Assembly (NCBI GenBank): GCA_038203635.1
Contig: JBBRDT010000046.1
Location: forward strand, 1 to 26,866
Length of the DNA: 26,866 nucleotides
From: DASRIA01 sp038203635
GTDB lineage: Bacteria; Actinomycetota; Thermoleophilia; Solirubrobacterales; JBBDJG01
Reading direction: 5' to 3'
The notes below the pieces were generated by a model. That model had not been told where the DNA came from. It was given only the letters and a program-made list of their open reading frames with translations, and did no database searches. Positions 8,345 to 16,693 of the stretch are shown here, one piece after another. Both the position numbers and the translations under genes were made by a program. The first letter of the stretch is position 1. Each line of letters begins with the position of its first letter.

Positions 8345-9285
8345 TGGCGGCGCAGCCTGCGGCCACTCCTGCTCCGGTCGCACAGAAGGGCGGTCGCAAG
8401 CGCCTCACCGAGCGGGCACGGGCAGAGCGCAAGCTCGCCTACATGCTGTGCGCGCCGGCGGTGCTGGCGATGCTGGTGGTGACCGGCTACCCGATCGCCT
8501 ACGCGATCTACCTCTCGACCCAGCGATACGACCTGCGATTCCCCGACGACCGGGAGTTCGTCGGGCTCTCGAACTACGGGGAGGTCCTGACCTCGAGCAC
8601 CTGGTGGCTGGACCTGACCAACACCGTGATCATCATGGGCTTCTCGGTGGCGATCGAGCTGGTGCTCGGCATGGCGATCGCGCTGATCATGCACCGCGCG
8701 ATCTGGGGCCGCGGGCCGGTGCGCGCCTCGATCCTGATCCCGTACGGGATCGTGACCGTCGTCGCGGCGTTCGCCTGGCGATACGCGTTCGACCCGACGA
8801 CGGGGTTCGTGATCGGGCTCGGCCCGATCAGCGAAACGTGGGCGCCGCTCGCCGAGCGCGCCAGCTCATTCTTCGTGATCATCATGACCGAGGTCTGGAA
8901 GACGACTCCGTTCATGGCGCTGCTGCTGCTGGCCGGGCTCGCGCTCGTCCCGGATGAGCTGAACGAGGCGGCGAAGGTGGACGGCGCCAGCACGGTGCAG
9001 CGCTTCTTCCGCATCACCCTGCCGTTGATGAAGCCGGCGATCGTAGTGGCGCTGCTGTTCCGCGCGCTCGACGCGTTCCGCATCTTCGACTCGGTCTTCA
9101 TCCTGACGGCAGGGGCGAACGACACCGAGACGGTGTCGATCCTCGGCTACAACCAGCTGATCAACAGGGTGAACCTCGGGCTCGGCTCGGCGGTCTCGGT
9201 GCTGATCTTCGCGTGCGTGATCATCATCGCCTTCGTGTTCATCAAGGGCCTCGGCGCCTCGACCTCCCAGGAAGACGACCGATGA
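8344..9285 (+). CDS. Sugar ABC transporter permease, MalF type
   Basis: A 313-aa inner-membrane permease with a long charged cytoplasmic N-tail (residues 1-30) and about six transmembrane helices. The cytoplasmic EAA loop that docks the ATPase is ELNEAAKVDGASTVQRFF, near residues 202-219. It pairs with the next gene as a heterodimer. The start overlaps the binding-protein stop and the end overlaps the next start by ATGA, which implies one transcript and coupled translation. Confidence 0.93.
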   Translation: MAAQPAATPAPVAQKGGRKRLTERARAERKLAYMLCAPAVLAMLVVTGYPIAYAIYLSTQRYDLRFPDDREFVGLSNYGEVLTSSTWWLDLTNTVIIMGFSVAIELVLGMAIALIMHRAIWGRGPVRASILIPYGIVTVVAAFAWRYAFDPTTGFVIGLGPISETWAPLAERASSFFVIIMTEVWKTTPFMALLLLAGLALVPDELNEAAKVDGASTVQRFFRITLPLMKPAIVVALLFRALDAFRIFDSVFILTAGANDTETVSILGYNQLINRVNLGLGSAVSVLIFACVIIIAFVFIKGLGASTSQEDDR

Positions 9286-10115
9286 CCTCGCACACTGCCC
9301 GGGAGCGCATTCTGTGGACGATCGCCATCCTCGTGGTGGTGTTCTACGCACTGCTGCCGGTGCTGTGGATCCTCTCGCTGTCGCTGAAGGACCCGGCGAC
9401 GATCGCCGACGGGCACTTCCTCCCGCAGGACTGGTCGTTCGAGAATTACGAAAAGCTGTTCGAGACAGACGCGTTCACATACGCGCTGCGCAACTCGATC
9501 GGCATCGCCGCGATCGCGACGCTGATCGCGATCTTCCTCGGCTCGATGACGGCGTATGCCATCGCACGGCTGCAGTTCCCCGGTAAGGGGCTGATCCTCG
9601 CCGGTGCGCTGGCGGTCGCGATGTTCCCGCCGATCTCGATCGTGGGCTCGCTGTTCGACCTGTGGCGCCAGATCGGCTTCTTCGACACCTGGATCGGGCT
9701 GATCATCCCGTACATGACCTTCACGCTGCCGCTCGCGATCTACATCCTCTCGGCGTTCTTCCGGGAGATCCCGTGGGAGCTCGAGCAGGCGGCGCAGATC
9801 GACGGGGCGACGCCGTGGCAGGCCTACCGCAAGGTGATCGTGCCGCTGGCCGCGCCCGGCGTGTTCACGGCTGCGATCCTGACGTTCATCTTCGCGTGGA
9901 ACGACTTCCTGTTCGCGAACACACTCACGTCGACCGACAAGGCACGCACCGTGCCCGCGACGCTTGCGTTCTTCACGGGCGGCTCGCAGTTCGAGGATCC
10001 GACCGGCGTGATCGCCGCGGCCGCGGTCGTGGTCACGATTCCGATCATCATCATGGTTCTGATATTCCAGCGGCGCATCGTCGCCGGTCTCACGGCGGGA
10101 GCCGTGAAGGGTTAA
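9282..10115 (+). CDS. Sugar ABC transporter permease, MalG type
   Basis: A 277-aa inner-membrane permease with six predicted helices. The EAA loop is ELEQAAQIDGATPWQAYRKV. The C-terminus ends GLTAGAVKG, the usual MalG-type tail that contacts the ATPase. The true start is the ATG at 9282, overlapping the previous stop as ATGA; a longer in-frame reading from 9213 lies within the MalF-type gene and is not supported. It forms the translocation pore with the 8344 product. Confidence 0.93.
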   Translation: MTSHTARERILWTIAILVVVFYALLPVLWILSLSLKDPATIADGHFLPQDWSFENYEKLFETDAFTYALRNSIGIAAIATLIAIFLGSMTAYAIARLQFPGKGLILAGALAVAMFPPISIVGSLFDLWRQIGFFDTWIGLIIPYMTFTLPLAIYILSAFFREIPWELEQAAQIDGATPWQAYRKVIVPLAAPGVFTAAILTFIFAWNDFLFANTLTSTDKARTVPATLAFFTGGSQFEDPTGVIAAAAVVVTIPIIIMVLIFQRRIVAGLTAGAVKG

Positions 10116-10127
10116 GGGGGGCTCCGT

Positions 10128-11308
<1,181 letters not shown>

Positions 11309-11312
<4 letters not shown>

Positions 11313-12175
11313 CGCAGCTTCGGCCGCAGCTCGGTGAGGATGTCCTCGCCCCACTCGTGCGTGCGCATCAGCCGGTAGCGATCGGACACGACGCGCATGT
11401 AGATGTCGGTCTCGTTGCGGTCGTCCACCAGGCCGGCTTCCCGCAGCATGTCCACCACCGGCAGGTAGTCGTCGCCATACCAGGCTTCCGCCACCTCTTC
11501 GCGCGACATGAAGTCGTGAGTGGCCTGCATCGCGCGCATGCCCCACGCCTCGACGCCCTCCGCCAGGCGGCCGTAGTCCCACGGGTCGGACGGCCGGACA
11601 CGCTCGCGCGCCTCGGCACTCAGCGGGACCCGCTCGGCGAACAGCCGCTCGTGCCCCTTCAGGGGTAGGTCCTCGGGGCGCAGCTCCGAGCCGACCGGCA
11701 CCTTGGTCTCGACCTCCGTGACGTAGGCGTCGATATGCGAGCGGCCCTGGGCCCGCGCGACCGACACGCGGTGATGTCCGTCGCGCACGAAGTGCAGGTC
11801 CCCGATCCGGAAGACCGAGATGGGCGGCATGTCACGGCCGCGCCGCTGCGCCTCCGCGATCCGCTGCCAGCGCCCGCGTAGGCGGCCGGACGTGGGACGG
11901 AACTCGCGATCGAACTCCTTGGAGCGGTCGACGGTGCCGACGGTCGACTCGAGCGGGATCGACTGGAGCCCGAGGCTGCGCTGCCCGACCCATCCGAGCG
12001 CCGCGACCACCTCCTCGAAGGGCAGGATCACGTCGAAGTCCGACGGCTCGCGGCGCAGGCGCGAGGTCAGGCGCGCGAACGCCTGCTCCCGGCGCACGCG
12101 CGAGAAGTCCGTCTGGGCATCGGAGGCGGGAAAGCCGGTGTCGACCCCCCCGAGCTTGCGCAGGCGAAAGGCCAT
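11309..12175 (-). CDS. ParB-like nuclease-domain protein of unknown role
   Basis: A 288-aa protein with a ParB/sulfiredoxin-type fold. The key stretch is PPISVFRIGDLHFVRDGHHR at residues 117-136, whose GHHR box corresponds to the ParB GxxR/ERxxA nucleotide-contacting region. It lacks the helix-turn-helix and C-terminal dimer domain of chromosome-partitioning ParB and has no ParA nearby, so a partition role is unlikely. The C-terminal half (VRPSDPWDYGRLAEGVEAWG, EEVAEAWYGDDYLPVV) is helical and unrecognised. The ATG at 12175 is chosen because TAAATT sits 7 nt before it with no Shine-Dalgarno, a leaderless arrangement. Longer upstream readings overlap the PAS gene and are rejected. Confidence 0.72.
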
Positions 12176-12182
12176 CGTGCTG

Positions 12183-12188
12183 AATTTA
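12183..12188 (-). promoter_or_regulatory. Leaderless -10 element TAAATT of the ParB-like gene
   Basis: On the minus strand TAAATT is followed by 7 nt and then the ATG at 12175, with no Shine-Dalgarno. The spacing fits transcription starting at the A of the ATG. It lies in the 28-nt gap after the PAS-sensor gene. Confidence 0.45.
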
Positions 12189-12203
12189 GCGTGCGGCGGC
12201 CTG

Positions 12204-13310
12204 CTACTCGAGCACGCCGGCGCGGAGCTCCGACAGGCGCACGACCTCGCGCTCGAGGCGCTTGCGGTCGGCGATGTCGTGGATGAAGGCGTGGAAGGAG
12301 AACCCGCCCCGCACGCGCACCGCCGTGATGCTGACCTCCACCGGGAACTCGGTGCCGTCGCGGTGCAGGGCCAGTAGCTCCACGCGGCTGTTGAGCATCG
12401 GCCCCTTGCCGGTGCGCAGGAAGCGGTCGAGGCCGCGGCTGTGGGCATCGCGGTAGCGCTCGGGGACGATCAGCTCGGCGAGGGGCTTGCCGATGGCCTT
12501 CGCCGCGGGCCAGCCGAACATCTCCTCCGCCGCGCGGTTCCACGCGAGGATCTCGCCCTTCTGATCCATCGACACGAACGCTTCGCGCGCACCGTCGATG
12601 ATCTGCCCGACATGGTCCTTGCTCTGCTTGAGCGCCGTCTCCGCAACCTTGCGGGCGGTGATGTCCGTCGAGATGCCGCAGACGCCATACGCCTGGCCGG
12701 TCGCGTCGTGCAGCGGGAACTTCACGGAGATGTAGGTGTGGTCGCCGCCCTCTCCGGGGGCGATCTCCTCCATCTCGAGAGACGTGTCTTCCTTCAGGAC
12801 GCGCCGGTCGTTGGCACGGAAGGCGTCCGCCATGTACCCGGGGAACAGGTCGCGGTCGGTCTTGCCGATCGCATTGCCGGACTCCACCCGGAACTGCTCC
12901 TCGAACTTGCGGTTGACGAGGATGTACTTCCCTTCCCGGTCCTTGAGGTAGATGATCGCGGTGCTGTTGTCGAGAATGGCCTGGAGCTGCTGCTCGCGGC
13001 TGAGCACGATCTCGTACGTGCTCCGCAGTCGTGTGGAGAAGTTCCCGAGCAGGACCCCGAGAACGTAGAACGCGGTCGCGCGCGTCAGGTAGCCGAACAC
13101 GCCCGCACCCTCCTCGTTGAGCACGTTCACGACGCCGAAGAGTGCAAGCGCGAACGTGGCGGCGATGACGCCGCCGAGCGCGCCGAACCTGATCGCGACC
13201 AGCGCGACGGGCAGCACGTAGAGGACGGACGTCGCCTCGGCGGGGTCGTCGATGAGGGCGCCGCGGGTGAAGATCGCCACGAACAGCGCCCCGGCAACCG
13301 CGAGCGTCAT
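12204..13310 (-). CDS. Membrane sensor with two PAS domains and no output domain
   Basis: A 368-aa protein. Residues 1-92 hold about four hydrophobic segments (VAGALFVAIF, VLYVLPVALVAIRFGALGG, IAATFALALFGVV, AFYVLGVLLG). A short linker leads to PAS1 (about 105-215: IIYLKDREGKYILVNRKFEE, then GVCGISTDITARK, a PAC signature) and PAS2 (about 226-350: AFVSMDQKGEILAWNRAAEE, then AFIHDIADRKRLE). It ends after a short coiled stretch; no histidine-kinase, GGDEF or EAL domain follows. The ATG at 13310 is chosen because AGGGGGAG lies six bases before it; a start at 13415 would add 35 basic residues with no ribosome site. PAS domains could bind haem, flavin or small ligands. The partner protein is unknown. 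Confidence 0.8.
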   Translation of the reverse strand: MTLAVAGALFVAIFTRGALIDDPAEATSVLYVLPVALVAIRFGALGGVIAATFALALFGVVNVLNEEGAGVFGYLTRATAFYVLGVLLGNFSTRLRSTYEIVLSREQQLQAILDNSTAIIYLKDREGKYILVNRKFEEQFRVESGNAIGKTDRDLFPGYMADAFRANDRRVLKEDTSLEMEEIAPGEGGDHTYISVKFPLHDATGQAYGVCGISTDITARKVAETALKQSKDHVGQIIDGAREAFVSMDQKGEILAWNRAAEEMFGWPAAKAIGKPLAELIVPERYRDAHSRGLDRFLRTGKGPMLNSRVELLALHRDGTEFPVEVSITAVRVRGGFSFHAFIHDIADRKRLEREVVRLSELRAGVLE

Positions 13311-13361
13311 GACGCGCTCCCCCTGCGACGATCGCCGAGGCAGTCGCGACAGCAGTCGCTT

Positions 13362-13377
13362 GGCCCCTCCGGGGGCC
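13362..13377 (-). repeat. Hairpin in the presumed 5' leader of the PAS gene
   Basis: On the minus strand, GGCCCC, the tetraloop CGGA and GGGGCC form a perfect 6-bp GC stem, 52 nt before the chosen ATG at 13310. It could stabilise or attenuate the leader. If translation instead starts at 13415, it would lie within coding sequence. Confidence 0.4.
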
Positions 13378-13622
13378 CTTGATCCTCTGGGGAAGAGTGC
13401 GCCTCTTGCTTCCATCTGGTCTCAGGTGGTAACGACCGTGGCCGACGGATCTTTCGGGCAGGCACGCTGGTTGCCTGCGCCAACCCCTGTCAGGCCGGTG
13501 ACCCCCTGCTTTCCAGAGCATACCCGGGCGACGAGCCAAAATCGGCTGCGTCACCGCTTACTGCCTGCAATTCAGGGCTCTGAAAAGCCCAACAACTGTC
13601 GCGGCAGGGGGTCGAACCGGCC

Positions 13623-13628
13623 TATAAT
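13623..13628 (+). promoter_or_regulatory. -10 element TATAAT of the Calx-beta gene
   Basis: A perfect TATAAT lies 71 nt before the GTG start at 13700. It stands out in GC-rich surroundings. No good -35 hexamer is present at 16-18 nt, so an activator or extended contacts may be needed. Confidence 0.5.
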
Positions 13629-13699
13629 CGAACCGCTGGGGCGGAGGATGCCGCCTCGCCCGTTCGGCACCGGCAGGGGCCTCGAGCAGGGATAAGGGA

Positions 13700-14878
13700 G
13701 TGTTCGCAGCGACTCGTTTCCGTTTCGGCGGAATCGCTTTATTGATCTTGGCCTGGGCGTGCGTAGCTGCGCCCGCGCCGGCCCATGCCGTCACGCTGAC
13801 CATCGACGAGCCAACGGTCACCGAGGGCGATGCCGGCACGACGTATGCGACGTTCGCGGTCACCCTGACCAGCGTCGGGGCAACCGATGTCGTGGTCGAC
13901 TACCAGACGGAGCCTGGGTTTCCGGCCGACCCGGAGCTCGACTTCATCGCGCAGGCCGGCCAGCTCACGTTCTTCGCCGCGAATGGCGAGACCAACGGCC
14001 AGACGTCCAAGACGCTCATCGTGCCTGTCGTTGGAGACACCGAGGACGAGCCGATCGAGTACTTCACCATGGAGCTCAGGGCCACTGGTCTTCCGGAGAC
14101 CGTTGTGGGGGTCGCCACGATCCTGGACGACGACGCGACGATCGGCATCGGCGACGTGACCGTGACCGAGGGCAGCACGGGCACCACGAGCGCGACGTTC
14201 ACCGCCACGCTGTCGAGCACCGACAGCGGCGACGTCACGGTGAACTACGCGACCGCGGACGGCACCGCCAGGGCGCCCTTCGACTACACGGCGCAGAGCG
14301 GCACGCTGACCTTCGCCCAGGACGGCCCGACGACGCAGACGATCACGGTTCCCGTCGTGGGCGACACGTTGGAGGAAGCCGGCGAGACTTTCTTCGTGAA
14401 CCTCACGGAGCCATCGGCCAACGCCTCGATCGTCGATCCGCAGGGCCAGGGCACGATCGTCAACGACGACTTGGACCCGACACCCGTGGACCTCGGCGCC
14501 GAGGGCGACGAAGACGGTAACCCGACGGTGCAAGCGCGAGTCCTGCGCGGACTCACCCTCGTGCCGGGCAAGCGGCGGGTGAGCAGCAGCGCCCTCCTGC
14601 GGCTCAAGGGCCTGCTGCGGGTATCGGGTGGCCCGGCGAGCTGTCGCTCGCGCCAGAAGATTGCGATCCAGCGCCGCAAGGCGGGCACCAGTCGCTTCCA
14701 GACCTTCGAGGTCGCGGTCACCAACACCAGCGGAAGCTTCAAGTCATCCACGCGGCCCGTGCGCACCTACATCTACCGTGCCCGGGTGTCCCAGACGGCG
14801 CGCTGCATGGGCGCCACGTCCAAGCAGGCCAGGGTCGTCGTCCGGAAGCGGTCGAAGGGCGGCAGCGCCCGCCGCTGA
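13700..14878 (+). CDS. Secreted Calx-beta domain protein
   Basis: A 392-aa exported protein. Residues 1-30 are a signal peptide ending AHA. Two tandem Calx-beta domains follow (about 31-145 and 146-257), each with the typical start (TIDEPTVTEGDAGTT; VTVTEGSTGTT), the Ca-binding acidic turn (FPADPELDFIAQAG; RAPFDYTAQSG), the phrase VPVVGDT plus an acidic run (EDEPIEYF; LEEAGETFFVNL), and a terminal DDD/NDD. The last 120 residues are basic, with paired Cys and RKSSSALLRLKG-like beta segments, possibly a wall-binding or adhesion module. Calx-beta domains bind Ca2+ and occur in surface adhesins. The GTG start has AAGGGAG touching it, unusually close, so the start is uncertain. Confidence 0.82.
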   Translation: MFAATRFRFGGIALLILAWACVAAPAPAHAVTLTIDEPTVTEGDAGTTYATFAVTLTSVGATDVVVDYQTEPGFPADPELDFIAQAGQLTFFAANGETNGQTSKTLIVPVVGDTEDEPIEYFTMELRATGLPETVVGVATILDDDATIGIGDVTVTEGSTGTTSATFTATLSSTDSGDVTVNYATADGTARAPFDYTAQSGTLTFAQDGPTTQTITVPVVGDTLEEAGETFFVNLTEPSANASIVDPQGQGTIVNDDLDPTPVDLGAEGDEDGNPTVQARVLRGLTLVPGKRRVSSSALLRLKGLLRVSGGPASCRSRQKIAIQRRKAGTSRFQTFEVAVTNTSGSFKSSTRPVRTYIYRARVSQTARCMGATSKQARVVVRKRSKGGSARR

Positions 14879-14885
14879 GCGGCGG
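14869..14885 (+). terminator. GC hairpin at the end of the Calx-beta gene
   Basis: CCGCCGC (14869-14875) and GCGGCGG (14879-14885) form a perfect 7-bp stem whose 3-nt loop is exactly the TGA stop codon. There is no U-tract, as is common in high-GC actinobacterial terminators. A likely -10 for the next gene (TACCCT, 14941-14946) follows. Confidence 0.45.
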
Positions 14886-14985
14886 TGCGGCGGTACTCAC
14901 ATGGGCCTGGAAACCGCTGTATATGCGAGTTCGCCTTTGGTACCCTCGCCTTTCCCGGGACGGCCTAGGAGGGGGTCGTAACTGC

Positions 14986-16626
14986 ATGAGTAGCCGTCTA
15001 CGAGCTGCATTCGGCGTGTGCGTGGTGGTCGTGTCCGTGGGGGCAGGGACGCTGGTCGCTGGGGCGCAGGCCCCCGATGCGCTGGACGCTGCAGCCTGCC
15101 CCAAGCCTGTCTTCGCGGACACCCTCCCGTACGCGACCGCCAAGCAGCTTGTGCCGATCGAGGTGAGCAACGTCACGCCCGGTACCGAGTACCTCCTGAA
15201 GGTCAATACCCGGGAGGTCAAGGAGGACATCGCGGACACCGACACGGTGTCGCGCAAGTTCCGCATGCCGAACCTGGGCGACAAGCGGCGCGACGCGCGG
15301 CTGGTCCTGGTGCTCGCGAACGACGCTTGCGAGAACAGCCCCTGGAAGCTGAAGCAGAAGATGGGCTACCGGCCCGCCGAGCCGCCACCGGTGACGACAC
15401 CCACTCCGCCGGTTTCGCAGCCCGACGTCACGCCCACTCCGACGCCGACTCCGCAGGCCACTCCGACGCCGACGCCGGCTCCCAAGCTCACGACGCCGAA
15501 GCCGGTCAAGCCCGGTCTGCAGACGCCTGCCAAGCCTTCCCTGCCGACGCCGCCGACGGCGGTCACGCCGGTCACGCCGCTCGTGCCTCCGAAGGACGCC
15601 AGGGCATGGATCACTCCGCTCGACCCGTACGCTCGCGGCGCCGAGGACGCCCCGCAACCACCGGTTTCGACCAACCCGCGGGACCGCGCGACCGAAGACG
15701 CCAACAGCACCGCGGCCCTCGTCGGCCTCCTCGGGATATTCATCGTGCTCGGTGGGTTGGGGGCCGTCGCGTGGACCAAGTTCCGCCGCTACGACGACGA
15801 GCAGCTGGCTACGCTCCTCAACCCCGACGGAAAGCTTCCATCCATGCTCGACGGCCAGGCGGTAGACCTGGGCGCTGCGGGCATGTCCGGGGCAGTGGCC
15901 AAGTCCCAGGGTTTGGCAGGCGGGCTCGGTGTCGGCGGATCCCGCATGCTCTCGCCGGCCGCTGCGGCCGCCGCCGCCGGCGTTGTCAAGCCCGCCGGAG
16001 ATCAGGAGGACCCCGCCCCGGTGGTGTCCGCGCCAGAGCCGCCTGAAGTCGAGGCGCCCGTGATCTCGCCCGCGACGATCGAGGCGCCCGTCGTCCCGGT
16101 TGCGCATAGCGCGCCCCCGGTCGACCCGCCGAAGGCTCCGGTCGTCCCGCCGGCGACGATCAAGGCGCCGATCGTGCCACCCGCCGTCGACGAGACCGCT
16201 CAGGTGAACGGGGCCCACGTCTCGAATGGCGCCCACGTACCGACTCCTGCCGAACCGCCGGTCGCAGACCAACCGCCACCTCCCGCCCAGGCGCCTTCTC
16301 CAGCCCCAGCACCAACTCCGGCCCCGGCACCGAACGGGACGCCCGAACCGTCGCCCTCGGATCGCCAGGAGGTCGAGACGGAGTTGCAGCGCATCCTGCG
16401 TGAGGCGGGTCTCGATGCCGAGCTCGAGGGCATCCTCACCGACGCCCGCGCGGAGGCCGAGCGCCAGGGCGTGGCGATGGACTCCCACCTCATGTTGCGC
16501 GCGCTCGACAACGAGACGCAGGGCTCCGCGAAGCTCTCGGACCGGGCCAAGGGCGAGCTCGAGCACCGTTTCGAGCGCATCGCCGCGGAAGAGCGCGGTC
16601 AGACCCCTCCCGCCGGCGACCGGTAA
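14986..16626 (+). CDS. Bitopic membrane protein with two Pro-rich regions, unknown function
   Basis: A 546-aa protein I do not recognise. Residues 1-29 look like a signal peptide. An extracellular beta-type domain (about 30-130) carries two Cys (AACPKPVF; NDACENSPW). A Pro/Thr linker with PTPTPTP runs follows (about 131-205). One transmembrane helix lies near 240-263 (ALVGLLGIFIVLGGLGAVAW), followed by the stop-transfer KFRRYDDE. The cytoplasmic side is Ala/Pro-rich and contains degenerate PATI(E/K)AP(V/I)VP repeats. It ends in a charged helical domain (about 463-546: ELQRILREAGLDAELEGIL). The layout suggests an envelope-spanning scaffold or signal transducer. The start ATG 14986 follows AGGAGGGGG at a longish spacing; an earlier ATG at 14923 has no ribosome site and spoils the signal peptide. 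Confidence 0.72.
   Translation: MSSRLRAAFGVCVVVVSVGAGTLVAGAQAPDALDAAACPKPVFADTLPYATAKQLVPIEVSNVTPGTEYLLKVNTREVKEDIADTDTVSRKFRMPNLGDKRRDARLVLVLANDACENSPWKLKQKMGYRPAEPPPVTTPTPPVSQPDVTPTPTPTPQATPTPTPAPKLTTPKPVKPGLQTPAKPSLPTPPTAVTPVTPLVPPKDARAWITPLDPYARGAEDAPQPPVSTNPRDRATEDANSTAALVGLLGIFIVLGGLGAVAWTKFRRYDDEQLATLLNPDGKLPSMLDGQAVDLGAAGMSGAVAKSQGLAGGLGVGGSRMLSPAAAAAAAGVVKPAGDQEDPAPVVSAPEPPEVEAPVISPATIEAPVVPVAHSAPPVDPPKAPVVPPATIKAPIVPPAVDETAQVNGAHVSNGAHVPTPAEPPVADQPPPPAQAPSPAPAPTPAPAPNGTPEPSPSDRQEVETELQRILREAGLDAELEGILTDARAEAERQGVAMDSHLMLRALDNETQGSAKLSDRAKGELEHRFERIAAEERGQTPPAGDR
16051..16180 (+). repeat. Degenerate Pro-rich coding repeat
   Basis: Within the bitopic protein, units reading EAPVISPATIEAPVVP and KAPVVPPATIKAPIVPP recur back to back, with matching DNA units built around GCGACGATC. 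A smaller duplication (NGAHVSNGAHV) lies just downstream near 16207. Such low-complexity tracts lengthen a flexible linker and often vary between strains. Confidence 0.6.
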
Positions 16627-16634
16627 GCCAGCGT

Positions 16635-16640
16635 TAGGAT
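16635..16640 (+). promoter_or_regulatory. Probable -10 element TAGGAT of the GMC oxidoreductase gene
   Basis: TAGGAT is found 53 nt before the GTG at 16694, which has a strong purine-rich ribosome site (GGAGAGGAGGGA). It gives the oxidoreductase its own promoter just after the preceding stop codon. Confidence 0.4.
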
Positions 16641-16693
16641 TGCCGGTGCGCGGCGCTGTCGCCGCCTGAGGTGAGCGAGGAGAGGAGGGACCC

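Larger units (their letters stand above)
13311..13699. other. 389-base gene-free divergent region between the PAS and Calx-beta genes
   Basis: It holds, from left: a GC-rich hairpin (13362-13377) in the presumed PAS leader, a stretch with no recognisable motif (about 13380-13600), a TATAAT box at 13623 for the rightward gene, and a 15-codon reading frame (13648-13695) directly before the Calx-beta start. I compared both strands with common riboswitch cores and found no convincing match. Confidence 0.5.

Noticed and set aside
13380..13620. Possible riboswitch upstream of the Calx-beta or PAS gene
   Set aside because: Some short stems are seen, but no conserved core of a known riboswitch class on either strand.
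15380..15480. Possible CRISPR or satellite array (repeated CCGACTCCG units)
   Set aside because: The repeats are 6-9 nt codon repeats for Pro-Thr within a coding linker, without spacers.
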